From Phytoamicus setariae (GTDB lineage Bacteria; Pseudomonadota; Alphaproteobacteria; Rhizobiales; Rhizobiaceae), in assembly GCF_016722925.1 (NCBI RefSeq), contig NZ_JAEQNC010000008.1, forward strand, positions 186,001 to 250,000: DNA of 64,000 nt. Direction: 5' to 3'. The position numbers were made by a program, and so were the translations under genes. The notes beneath the pieces were generated by a model that searched no databases, was not told the origin of the DNA, and saw nothing but the letters and a program-made list of their open reading frames with translations. Of this stretch, positions 25,927 to 33,827 are shown in pieces (position 1 is the stretch's first letter; each line of letters begins with the position of its first letter).

Positions 25927-26700
25927 TTAGCGGCGCAGGCGGCCGAGGAAGAAGGAAAGCGAGACGAGTAGAACGGAGACGACCAGCATAACCGCCGAAA
26001 TCGCGTTGATTTCGGGCGAGATACCGGAGCGTATGGCAGAAAAAATGTAGACGGGCAGGGTGGTGGTGCCGGGCCCGGACAGGAAGAACGAGGTCAGGAA
26101 ATCGTCGAGGCTGGTGACGAAGGCCAGTGTGAAACCCGCCATCACGCCAGGCAACAACATCGGCATCGTGACCCGTCGGAAGGTGCGGAAGTGGCTGGCG
26201 TAGAGATCCTGAGCGGCCTCCTCATAAGTGCCGCTCATGCCATCCAGACGCGCGCGGATCGGCAGGTAGGCGAAGGGGATGCAAAAGGCGGTATGCGCTG
26301 CAATCATCGCACCCAATCCGAGGTGCACGCCCAGTGCCACGAACAACAGCAGCGTCGCGACGGCAACCACGATTTCCGGCAGGATCAGCGGCACATTCAG
26401 CACAGTCTCTGCCGCGCCCCGGCCCATAAAGGCGCGTCGCGTGGAGAGTGCCGCCAGCAGCGCAAGGATCGTCGCTGCCGTTGCCGCAGTGATCGCGACC
26501 ACCAGCGAATTCCATGCCGCAGCCTGGATCGAAGGGTTCACGAGGATGCGACCATACCAATCCAGCGAGGCGTGGGTCCAGATCGTTGCCGTGCGGTTCG
26601 CGTTGAAGCTGTAGACGATCAGCACGAAAACAGGCACGTACAGATAGGCGAGCACCACCAGTGAAATCTCGCGCGTCAGGGGAAAGCGCCTCGGATTCAT
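25927..26700 (-). CDS. ABC transporter permease, PotC type
   Basis: 257 residues, six hydrophobic segments beginning LVVLAYLYVPVFVLIVYSFN. The coupling-loop motif is GTYEEAAQDLYASHFRTFRR followed by VTMPMLLPG. The FTLAFVTSLDDFLTSFF segment is typical of PotC. The start overlaps the PotB-type stop codon by four bases. Confidence 0.92.
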   Translation of the reverse strand: MNPRRFPLTREISLVVLAYLYVPVFVLIVYSFNANRTATIWTHASLDWYGRILVNPSIQAAAWNSLVVAITAATAATILALLAALSTRRAFMGRGAAETVLNVPLILPEIVVAVATLLLFVALGVHLGLGAMIAAHTAFCIPFAYLPIRARLDGMSGTYEEAAQDLYASHFRTFRRVTMPMLLPGVMAGFTLAFVTSLDDFLTSFFLSGPGTTTLPVYIFSAIRSGISPEINAISAVMLVVSVLLVSLSFFLGRLRR

Positions 26701-27578
26701 GCCGGCCTCCTGTTTCGCAGCAGCGCCATGGCGATCATGACGATCAGCATCACCGCCAGGAGGATCACCGAAAGCGAAGCGCCGAAGGGCCAGTTGCGCG
26801 AGGCGCCGAACTGCATCTGGATGATGTTGCCCAGCATCAGCGTCTTGCCACCGCCCAGAAGGGCGGGGGTGACGAAGGCGCCGAGGCAGGGGATGAAGAC
26901 CAGCAGCGATCCGGCCATGATCCCGGGTGCAGCGATGGGCAGCACCACACGACGCAGCGCCCGCTTGCGGGTCGCGCCGAGATCATACGCGGCCTCCAGC
27001 AGCCTCCAATCGAATTTTTCAAACACCGTGTAGAGCGGCAGGATCATGAAGGGCAGGAAGGAGTAGGTCAGCCCGATCGCCACCGCCACGTCATTGTAGA
27101 GCAGTTGCACGGGCCCAAAGGGCGAGATCGCGTTGACGAACTTCGTCACCCAGCCGTCCTCGCGCAGGATGATCAGCCATGCATAGTTGCGGACGAGGAG
27201 GTTCGTCCAGAACGGGATCGTGATCAGCAGCAGCATGGCGTTGCGCCCAGTGCGCGACAGGCCAGCCATCCACAGCGCGACCGGCAGGCCCAGAAGCAGA
27301 CTGAGGATCGTCGTGACTGCGGCCAGTGCGACCGAACGCAGGAAAATCACCAGATAGCTGGCGTTGAGGATCATCGTGCCGTCGAAATCCTCTTCCCAGA
27401 CGAGGCGGATATAGTTTGCCGCCGATGGCGTCGAAGCCCAGTCCACCCCGGCGCTCGAGCCTTTTTCGAGGAAGGAAATCCACCCCATCAATCCGAGCGG
27501 CACGCCGATGAGCAGCAGAATCGTGGCCAGGGCCGGGGTCAGAAGCAAGGTGCGACGCAGGGCGGGGCGTTGCCTCAT
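26697..27578 (-). CDS. ABC transporter permease, PotB type
   Basis: 293 residues with six membrane segments (first: [20 protein letters not shown]). The coupling-loop motif is [20 protein letters not shown], followed by [20 protein letters not shown], a strong PotB-family signature. It overlaps the ATPase gene upstream and the PotC-type permease downstream by four bases each, so translation is coupled. Confidence 0.92.
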   Translation of the reverse strand: MRQRPALRRTLLLTPALATILLLIGVPLGLMGWISFLEKGSSAGVDWASTPSAANYIRLVWEEDFDGTMILNASYLVIFLRSVALAAVTTILSLLLGLPVALWMAGLSRTGRNAMLLLITIPFWTNLLVRNYAWLIILREDGWVTKFVNAISPFGPVQLLYNDVAVAIGLTYSFLPFMILPLYTVFEKFDWRLLEAAYDLGATRKRALRRVVLPIAAPGIMAGSLLVFIPCLGAFVTPALLGGGKTLMLGNIIQMQFGASRNWPFGASLSVILLAVMLIVMIAMALLRNRRPA

Positions 27579-28642
27579 TGTACCAGCACCTGAAGCGCTT
27601 CGCCGGGTAACGTCAGCCCGACGAGACAGCCTGTCTCGGGCGGCTGTCCAGAGGATTCCGATTGTCGCAGCAGGAATGCACTGCCATCCGGAAGCCCCAG
27701 CTTGTGCAGCATCGACGTGCCCAGATAGGCAGTGTGGATCACCGTCGCATCCAGCGTGCCCTCTCCGGCAGGCACAAGGCGGGCTCGCTCCGGACGGATT
27801 GCGATCGTGACCTTGCCTGGCACACCATGTGTCAACGGCAACACCGCGCCCGCGTCAAGACGGACACCGCCGCCCGGCAATGCTTCGCCCTCCAGCAAGT
27901 TAATGTCACCGATGAAGTCGGCCACGAAACGGTGGGTCGGCTTCTCATAGATAGCGCGGGGCGGACCCATTTGCAGGATGCGCCCGCCCTGCATCACCGC
28001 TACGCGGTCGGACAGGGTAAGTGCCTCTTCCTGGTCATGGGTCACGAACAGGAAGGTGATTCCGGCCTCGGTCTGCAACTGCTTCAACTCGATCTGCATT
28101 TCCTTGCGCAGCTTCAGGTCCAACGCTGAAAGCGGTTCGTCCAGCAGCAGCACGCGGGGGCGTGGCGCCAGGGCGCGGGCCAGCGCCACGCGCTGCTGTT
28201 GTCCACCAGACAGTTCGGCGGGGCGGCGGCGGGCGAAAGCCCCCATCCGCACCATCTCCAGTGCCTCGCCCACGCGGGTGCGGATCGCCTCGCGTGCCAG
28301 GCCCTGTTCCACCAGCGCGAAAGCCACATTGTCCTCGACCGACAGGTGGGGAAACAGGGCGTAGCTTTGGAACACCGTGTTGACCGGACGATGAAACGGC
28401 GGTTCGGCGGTCACATCCTGGCCTTCGATCGAGATCGTTCCGGCATTGGCGGTCTCGAAGCCTGCGATCAGACGCAGGAGCGTGGTCTTTCCGCAGCCGG
28501 AAGGCCCGAGCAGCGTGAAGAATTCGCGCCGCCCAATATCGAGCGACACGTTGTCCAATACGGGGATGGCGTAGATTCCCCTGCCAAAGCTCTTGCTGAC
28601 ATTCCGGATCGAAACCGCAGGGGGAACGGACGCATCTGCCAT
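27575..28642 (-). CDS. ABC transporter ATPase, PotA type
   Basis: 355 residues. Walker [11 protein letters not shown]-loop [11 protein letters not shown], signature LSGGQQQR, Walker [13 protein letters not shown], switch His in [12 protein letters not shown]-terminal TOBE domain (about 275-355) is present as in PotA. It is the first structural gene of the operon and starts 36 bases from a set of three operator-like dyads. Confidence 0.93.
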   Translation of the reverse strand: MADASVPPAVSIRNVSKSFGRGIYAIPVLDNVSLDIGRREFFTLLGPSGCGKTTLLRLIAGFETANAGTISIEGQDVTAEPPFHRPVNTVFQSYALFPHLSVEDNVAFALVEQGLAREAIRTRVGEALEMVRMGAFARRRPAELSGGQQQRVALARALAPRPRVLLLDEPLSALDLKLRKEMQIELKQLQTEAGITFLFVTHDQEEALTLSDRVAVMQGGRILQMGPPRAIYEKPTHRFVADFIGDINLLEGEALPGGGVRLDAGAVLPLTHGVPGKVTIAIRPERARLVPAGEGTLDATVIHTAYLGTSMLHKLGLPDGSAFLLRQSESSGQPPETGCLVGLTLPGEALQVLVQ

Positions 28643-28677
28643 GCTTGCCTCTCGTTTGGTTTAGGCAAGCGTCCTAT

Positions 28678-28735
28678 ATTGCATACGATATTGTCAATAT
28701 GTGTATGCGATATATGGGCAATAATTGTATGCAAT
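28678..28735. promoter_or_regulatory. Triple operator-like dyads for the GntR regulator
   Basis: Three related 12-mers lie between the gntR and potA-type genes: ATTGCATACGAT (28678-28689), TGTGTATGCGAT (28700-28711) and ATTGTATGCAAT (28724-28735). The third is a near-perfect palindrome of the ATTGYATRCAAT form, and the first is its partner with one mismatch. Spacing is 22 and 24 bases, about two helical turns, so dimers would sit on one face of the DNA. FCD-type GntR proteins often bind short palindromes with a GTATAC/GTATGC-like core. Confidence 0.75.
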
Positions 28736-28779
28736 CTTTGAAGGTGTTGATTTATCTGGTCAATATGTTCCGGCCTTGA

Positions 28780-29502
28780 TCATTCATTTCGTATCCTTCC
28801 CGCATAGTCGGCCAGAACAGCCCGCACATCGCACTCTTTCTTGACGCCAAGCTGGGCGCGCGAGGCCACTTCTTCGACATGATGTTCCATCAGGTCGGCG
28901 GCCCGTTCCGTATCGCCGGCAAGCAAGGCTTCGACGATATCCCGGTGCTCGCGTGCGCCGCAGTCGGCGGAATGCGGGCGGCCATACATCGCCATGACCA
29001 GTGAACAGCGCGACACCACTTCGTTTATATATCGCTGCAACAGCGTATTGCCCGTCAGCGCGGCAAGATGCAGGTGAAATTCGCCTGCCAGTCGGATCGC
29101 TTCAACCTCGCTCTTCTCCGCAAGCGCCGTCTCTTCGTCGACCATCCGACGCAGCGTCGCAGCCGCTTCCGCATCTATCCGGCCCGCAAGTTCCTTCACC
29201 ATCGCGCGCTCGAGCGCAGCGCGAACGACGAAGACGCCTCGCCCCTCATCCAGCGAGGGGTTCGCGACAAAGGCCCCTCTGTTCGGCTTCAGCTCCACCA
29301 GCCCTTCCACGGCAAGACGGCCCAAGGCTTCGCGTGCGATTGTGCGGGAGGATTGGAAGGCCTCGCCGATCATGTCCTCGGGCAGCCGGACGCCGGGCGC
29401 CAGCCGCTGGTCAAGTATGGCGAGGCGCAGCAACTGATGCACTCTCTCGGTTCGGGTGAGTGGACGGTCGGTTGCGTGAGACGCGTTGTTCTCGGCTATC
29501 AT
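28780..29502 (-). CDS. GntR-family regulator, FCD (FadR C-terminal) subfamily
   Basis: About 240 residues from the Met at 29502; the frame stays open to 29595, and no strong ribosome site decides the start. The N-terminal winged helix-turn-helix is at about 15-75 (ILDQRLAPGVRLPEDMIGEA, RTIAREALGRLAVEGLVELK, NRGAFV). The C-terminal FCD all-helical effector domain carries the metal-site His pattern (GEFHLHLAALTGN, EHRDIVEALLAGD, DLMEHHVEE). It is the first gene upstream of, and in the same direction as, the transporter-catabolic operon, and is probably its repressor; effector unknown. Confidence 0.9.
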   Translation of the reverse strand: MIAENNASHATDRPLTRTERVHQLLRLAILDQRLAPGVRLPEDMIGEAFQSSRTIAREALGRLAVEGLVELKPNRGAFVANPSLDEGRGVFVVRAALERAMVKELAGRIDAEAAATLRRMVDEETALAEKSEVEAIRLAGEFHLHLAALTGNTLLQRYINEVVSRCSLVMAMYGRPHSADCGAREHRDIVEALLAGDTERAADLMEHHVEEVASRAQLGVKKECDVRAVLADYAGRIRNE

Positions 29503-29977
29503 TTCAGGCACAGCTTTCGTTTCTGGACTGCGCCCATAACGGCCATATCCCGCTTGCCGAGGCAAGTGGAAACGGGGCGAAGCAGAACCAAGCATAGCTG
29601 TTGCAAGCGGCGGCCGGACTGAAATGCAGCTCAGATTGATCGCCCTTGGTGGTAAAGCGATGCCCTCCGCTCAAGTTTTTGCTCGCTTTTTTGATCTAAG
29701 CTTGGGAGGTTAAGCACAACGGTAATAAATGGCTGCGCATGAATGTTCTAATGCGAGCATCTCAGGTCCGGGAACTGAGCATTGATGCCAGAGCCTCGGC
29801 GGGCACAGAATCCATTGGGCCGTTCTTTGATGCCCATGCCTCGATTTTCGCCGCCCGAACTCATCGATCGCGCTGACAGGCTGAACAGCTGCTATCGGCC
29901 GGAGTCTGTCGGCGGCCGAACTGGCTGCCGGATGAAAAATGCAATATGGTCCTCCCTCTAAATGTTGGGAGGATGCA
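29503..29977. other. Intergenic region, no supported gene
   Basis: About 475 bases between the divergent gntR and DUF1330 genes. The longest plus-strand ATG frame inside (from 29739, about 45 codons) has no ribosome site and no family resemblance. An AT-richer stretch near 29675-29735 could hold a promoter. No repeat or RNA structure stood out. Confidence 0.45.
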
Positions 29978-30277
29978 ATGGCTGCGTATCTTATCGCCGA
30001 CGTAAACGTAACTGATCACAACGCCTTCGAAGAATATCGCAGGGAAGTTCCGGCAACTGAAGCGCGCTATGGCGGGCGATACCTCGGGCGCGGTGGAGCA
30101 ACCAAAGTGCTTGAGGGCGATTGGGAGCCACATCGCCTTGTGATTGTCGAGTTTCCAGACATGACATCGCTGATGGCTTGGTATGACTCTCCCGAGTACG
30201 CCCGCCTCAGAGCTATTCGCGAACGCTGTGCAACGACGAGAATCATTGCTCTCGAAGGAGTTGCTTTACCCGGCTAG
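29978..30277 (+). CDS. DUF1330 family small protein
   Basis: 99 residues from an ATG preceded by GGGAGGATG. The sequence (AAYLIADVNVTDHNAFEEYR, KVLEGDWEPHRLVIVEFPDM, then WYDSPEYARLRAIRERCATT) is a textbook DUF1330 ferredoxin-like (dimeric alpha-beta barrel) protein. The EFPDMxxxxxWYxSPEY core is the family signature. The biochemical role of the family is not established. It appears monocistronic and unrelated to the nitrate genes that follow. Confidence 0.9.
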   Translation: MAAYLIADVNVTDHNAFEEYRREVPATEARYGGRYLGRGGATKVLEGDWEPHRLVIVEFPDMTSLMAWYDSPEYARLRAIRERCATTRIIALEGVALPG

Positions 30278-30396
30278 GCTCGCGCATCAACGACGATTGG
30301 ACGCTGGACCATCGAGCCTGAACTGGCAGGATTGGGCGACGCTTGAACAATCACGAAAGCCTGTATTTCTTCACTGAAAGCAGATATCAGCCGATT

Positions 30397-31017
30397 ATGC
30401 GCAACACCCCGCCATCGAACTTGTCGTCGCTGGTCGTTCTCGTCATCGACGAGAACAGGATCCGCGCGTCGATTATCGAGGCTGGCCTAAGGGAGGCCGG
30501 CTATGAACAGGTGACGGTCATTCAGGAGATCGACGGGATCGCCAGGCGGATCGCCGAGATCAATCCTGATGTCATCGTCATCGACCTCGAAAACCCGAAC
30601 CGCGATATGCTTGAAAGCATGTTCCAGCTTTCGCGGGCCGTAAAGCGGCCGGTCGCGATGTTTGTCGACAAATCCGACGAAGCCTCGATCGAGGCGGCTG
30701 TCGAGGCCGGGGTCTCCGCCTATATTGTCGACGGCCTGAAGCAGGAGCGCGTCCGGCCAATCCTCAAGATGGCGATCAGTCGCTTCAATGCCTTTGACCG
30801 TCTCGCGCGTGAGCTCGATGAAGCCAAGGGCGCGCTTGAGAACCGAAAGATTGTCGATCGTGCCAAGTCTCTCCTGATGAAATCCCGGGGCATCTCGGAG
30901 GAGGCGGCCTATACGCTGATGCGCAAGACGGCGATGGACCAGAATCGCAAGATCATCGACATCGCGCAGAGCCTCGTCAGTGTCGCCAACATGCTCGATC
31001 CCGGAGGGAAGCCATGA
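30397..31017 (+). CDS. nasT: NasT: ANTAR-domain antiterminator for nitrate assimilation
   Basis: 206 residues from the ATG at 30397; an in-frame TTG at 30343 is possible but less likely. The N-terminal part is a pseudo-receiver domain (LVVLVIDENRIRASIIEAGL; Asp pocket DVIVIDLENPNRDMLES). The C-terminal ANTAR RNA-binding domain covers about 145-200 (ENRKIVDRAKSLLMKSRGIS, EEAAYTLMRKTAMDQNRKI). In Azotobacter and Paracoccus, NasT prevents termination in the leader of nitrate-assimilation operons when NasS releases it. Translation is coupled to nasS by ATGA. Its probable target RNA lies only 1.4 kb downstream. Confidence 0.93.
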   Translation: MRNTPPSNLSSLVVLVIDENRIRASIIEAGLREAGYEQVTVIQEIDGIARRIAEINPDVIVIDLENPNRDMLESMFQLSRAVKRPVAMFVDKSDEASIEAAVEAGVSAYIVDGLKQERVRPILKMAISRFNAFDRLARELDEAKGALENRKIVDRAKSLLMKSRGISEEAAYTLMRKTAMDQNRKIIDIAQSLVSVANMLDPGGKP

Positions 31018-32225
31018 CAACCCGTTTTGACGTCACGGCTGGATTTGTGCCGCTCGTCGACAGCGCCGTGCTCGTCGTTGCCCGGGAGATGGGTTTCGCG
31101 GAGGACGAGGCTGTCGCGCTCTCACTTGTACGTGAGGTCTCCTGGGCAACGATCCGCGACCGGCTGGCTGTCAGACAGTTCAATGCCGCCCACATTCTGG
31201 CGCCCATGCCGATCGCCTGCAATCTCGGGCTTACGGCGCTTTCGCCGCGCATGATCACGCCGATGGCGCTCGGCCTGGGCGGCAACGCCGTGACGGTGTC
31301 GCAGGCGCTCTGGCGGAGGATGTCTGATCACGGCGCGACAACGAATCTTGACCCAGCCACGAATGGAGGAGCGCTCAAGGCGCTGCTCGCGAAAGGCGAC
31401 GGCAAAAGGTTGCGGTTTGCCGTGGTTCATCCGTTTTCGGGCCACAATTATGAATTGCGGTACTGGCTCGCTGCCTGCGGTATCGACCCGGACGTCGATA
31501 TCGAACTCCTGATCCTGCCGCCGCCTGATATGCCGAATGCGCTGCTGCTCGGAGCGATCGATGGCTATTGCGTCGGGGAGCCATGGAATACGGCGGGTGT
31601 ACTTCAGGGCGAGGGGCATATTGCCACCACAAAGGCCGCCCTCTGGCGCTCCAGCCCGGAAAAAGTCCTCGGCGTCAACGCGGATTGGGCGGAAAGTGAG
31701 CCGGAGGCGCTGACGGCGCTGTTGCGCGCACTTTACCGCTCGGCAGTATGGTGCTCCCTGGCTGAAAATCGCGAAGTGTTGGCCGAACTGCTTTCAAGGC
31801 AGGCCTATATTGGCAAGCCGGTTGAATGGATCCGTCCTGCCTTGACCGGGAATTTCCAGATCGGTGATGGTGCGACCCATAGCGTCGGCGAGTTCTTCGT
31901 AACGCAGGCGAAGGCTGCGACCTTTCCGTGGAAGAGCCATGCCCTCTGGCTCTACAGTCAGATGGTGCGATGGGGGCAGGTCGCTCACACGCCGCGGAAC
32001 GCGGATGTCGCAATGAACACCTACCGCCCGGATATCTACCGGACGGCGCTCAAATCCCTTTGCGTTGCATTGCCGAGCGCCAATTCCAAGGTCGAGGGGT
32101 TTCTTACCCAGGAGACGCCGGTGGGATCGACGGGCGCCCTGACGCTCGGGCCTGACGGGTTTTTCGACGGCACGCTGTTCGACCCCGACAAGCTTGATGA
32201 TTACATCGCACAACAGCAACGGTAG
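31014..32225 (+). CDS. nasS: NasS: nitrate/nitrite sensor, NrtA/CmpA-like
   Basis: 403 residues, related to the nitrate/bicarbonate binding proteins NrtA/CmpA but without a signal peptide, so cytoplasmic (start TTRFDVTAGFVPLVDSAVLV). Ligand-binding landmarks: GNAVTVSQALWRRM, LRFAVVHPFSGHNYELRYWL and GAIDGYCVGEPWNTAG. In known NasS-NasT pairs, NasS holds NasT inactive until nitrate or nitrite binds. The overlap with nasT supports the pair as a complex. The gene is followed by the leader and promoter of the nitrate-assimilation operon. Confidence 0.92.
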   Translation: MTTRFDVTAGFVPLVDSAVLVVAREMGFAEDEAVALSLVREVSWATIRDRLAVRQFNAAHILAPMPIACNLGLTALSPRMITPMALGLGGNAVTVSQALWRRMSDHGATTNLDPATNGGALKALLAKGDGKRLRFAVVHPFSGHNYELRYWLAACGIDPDVDIELLILPPPDMPNALLLGAIDGYCVGEPWNTAGVLQGEGHIATTKAALWRSSPEKVLGVNADWAESEPEALTALLRALYRSAVWCSLAENREVLAELLSRQAYIGKPVEWIRPALTGNFQIGDGATHSVGEFFVTQAKAATFPWKSHALWLYSQMVRWGQVAHTPRNADVAMNTYRPDIYRTALKSLCVALPSANSKVEGFLTQETPVGSTGALTLGPDGFFDGTLFDPDKLDDYIAQQQR

Positions 32226-32358
32226 CCTAGCTAGAATGCCGGTTTCTTGTGCAATGCAAAAAACTGCCGACCAAATAATCACCAGGCTCGGCGCTCGACC
32301 AATCCAGTCGTCTCGTTAACGGTTTGATTTTCCTTGAATCGTAGCCAGTATCAAAAAC

Positions 32359-32374
32359 TGGCACGCTGATTGCA
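32359..32374 (+). promoter_or_regulatory. Sigma-54 promoter of the nitrate assimilation operon
   Basis: TGGCACGCTGATTGCA matches the sigma-54 consensus (TGGCAC-N5-TTGCW), with GG and GC exactly 10 bases apart. Transcription would begin near 32385, about 20 bases before the first leader hairpin. NtrC-type activation under nitrogen limitation is expected from this; I could not identify a convincing NtrC site upstream by eye. Confidence 0.85.
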
Positions 32375-32406
32375 TATTCATTCTCAAAGGCATCGAGCCT
32401 GATATC

Positions 32407-32444
32407 GACGTCCAACGACGGGCGTTCTCACAGCAAAGCCGCTG
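32407..32444 (+). ncRNA. NasT-responsive leader: two ANTAR-type hairpins
   Basis: Two tandem stem-loops with six-base loops of the AxxGxx form required by ANTAR proteins. P1 is ACGTCC-(AACGAC)-GGGCGT at 32408-32425; P2 is CAGC-(AAAGCC)-GCTG at 32431-32444, with a short linker. The P2 loop and 3' stem are the same bases as the left arm of the downstream terminator, so forming P2 would block the terminator. This is the arrangement described for NasR/NasT and EutV targets. Confidence 0.82.
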
Positions 32445-32500
32445 AACAGGATTCAAAGCACATGCGCAGGCGTGTGCGATCCCTGCTCAGCGGCTTTTTT
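32435..32500 (+). terminator. Leader intrinsic terminator, alternative to P2
   Basis: The arms AAAGCCGCTGA (32435-32445) and TCAGCGGCTTT (32487-32497) pair perfectly over 11 bp, and a run of six T (32495-32500) follows. A second, inner hairpin (CACATGC-GCAG-GCGTGTG) lies inside. It ends 44 bases before the transporter start. It should stop transcription unless NasT stabilises the upstream P2 hairpin. Confidence 0.87.
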
Positions 32501-32544
32501 CGTTCAACACGTGATGAGGTGGCGCCAGGCGCGTCAAGCAAGCC

Positions 32545-33813
32545 ATGATCGAACCCAATCAAGCACTGCCCTCTCCCCAGGATTCAAACCGCGCGCTTTG
32601 GCTTTCCACCGGCGCCTTCACCATCTGTTTCGCGGTCTGGACGATCTTCTCGATCATCGGGATCCGCATCAAGCAGGAACTCGGCCTGACCGAAAGCGAG
32701 TTCGGCTTGCTGGTTGGAACGCCGATCCTCACCGGCTCGATCGTGCGTGTCGTGCTCGGCATATGGACCAGCCGCTACGGCGGCCGGCTGGTCTACACGC
32801 TGACGATGCTGCTCGCAGCACTCGCGACGTTCCTGCTGAGCTTTGCGCACACCTACCCGCAAATGCTTCTCGCTGGGCTTGGTGTCGGCCTTGCCGGCGG
32901 ATCGTTTGCGGTTGGGGTCGCCTATGTCTCACCCTTCTTCGCCGCTGAAAAGCAGGGTACGGCACTCGGGATTTTCGGCGCCGGCAATGTCGGTGCGGCG
33001 GTGACCAAGTTTCTCGCACCATTTGTGCTGATCGCCTGGGGATGGCAGTCGGTCGCGCAGATCTGGGCGCTTGGTCTCGTGCTGATGGCTGCAGCCTTCT
33101 GGTTTTCAACGACGGATGATCCTGCCTTCCTGGCTCGCAAGGGAAATCCTGGTGCTTCGAAGAGCCTTCTCGAAGAATTCGCGCCGCTCAAGAATGCACA
33201 GGTCTGGCGTTTTTCGCTCTACTATTTCTTCTCCTTTGGCGGCTTCGTGGCGCTCTCGCTCTGGTTGCCGCGCTATCTGGTCGGCGCCTATGGCTTCGAG
33301 CTGGCCACCGCCGGTATGATCGCTGCGGCCTATTCGATCCCCGGCAGCATCTTCCGCGCCTATGGTGGCGCGCTCTCGGATCGCAAGGGCGCGCGTAGCG
33401 TCATGTACGCCGTGTTTGTCGTATCCGCGATCGCGACGCTCATTCTCGCGCTGCCTGCCGCCAGCGCGCAAAGCCATTTTCCGGTGACGATCGCACCGCT
33501 GGCATTCATCGTCATCATCTTCGTCCTCGGCTTTTTCATGAGCCTGGGTAAAGCGGCCGTCTACAAGCACATTCCCGCCTATTACCCCGAGAATGTCGGC
33601 TCGGTCGGCGGCGTGGTCGGGATGATGGGCGGACTGGGCGGTTTCATCCTGCCGATCGCCTTCGGCTACCTCAAGGATGTCACGGGCTTGTGGTCGAGCT
33701 GCTTCCTGCTGCTCTTCGCACTGGTCGTCGTCTCTCTTGTCTGGATGCATTTTTCAATCCGCAGTCTCCAGCGTAGCGAGCCCGCGACGCTGACCTCTGC
33801 CGTGGCGAGCTGA
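32545..33813 (+). CDS. Nitrate/nitrite MFS transporter (NarK/NasA type)
   Basis: 422 residues, 12 transmembrane segments. The first helix region has the typical CFAVWTIFSIIGIRIKQELG. The two nitrate-signature Gly-rich helices are visible at GLAGGSFAVGVAYVSPFF with FGAGNVGAAVTKFLAP, and VGSVGGVVGMMGGLGGFILP. It imports nitrate (perhaps also nitrite) for the reductases downstream. It is the first gene after the NasT-controlled leader and its stop overlaps the start region of nirB. Confidence 0.93.
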   Translation: MIEPNQALPSPQDSNRALWLSTGAFTICFAVWTIFSIIGIRIKQELGLTESEFGLLVGTPILTGSIVRVVLGIWTSRYGGRLVYTLTMLLAALATFLLSFAHTYPQMLLAGLGVGLAGGSFAVGVAYVSPFFAAEKQGTALGIFGAGNVGAAVTKFLAPFVLIAWGWQSVAQIWALGLVLMAAAFWFSTTDDPAFLARKGNPGASKSLLEEFAPLKNAQVWRFSLYYFFSFGGFVALSLWLPRYLVGAYGFELATAGMIAAAYSIPGSIFRAYGGALSDRKGARSVMYAVFVVSAIATLILALPAASAQSHFPVTIAPLAFIVIIFVLGFFMSLGKAAVYKHIPAYYPENVGSVGGVVGMMGGLGGFILPIAFGYLKDVTGLWSSCFLLLFALVVVSLVWMHFSIRSLQRSEPATLTSAVAS

Positions 33814-33827
33814 TGGGAGCCCAGAAC

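Noticed and set aside
26661-27593. 310-codon plus-strand frame
   Set aside because: Shadow of the PotB-type gene on the minus strand; composition is Q/H/R/D-rich without domain.
29739-29876. 45-codon plus-strand ATG frame
   Set aside because: No ribosome site, no recognisable feature; left as intergenic.
32226-32358. NtrC enhancer sites upstream of the sigma-54 promoter
   Set aside because: Only an isolated GTGCA half-site near 32249 was seen; not enough to call.
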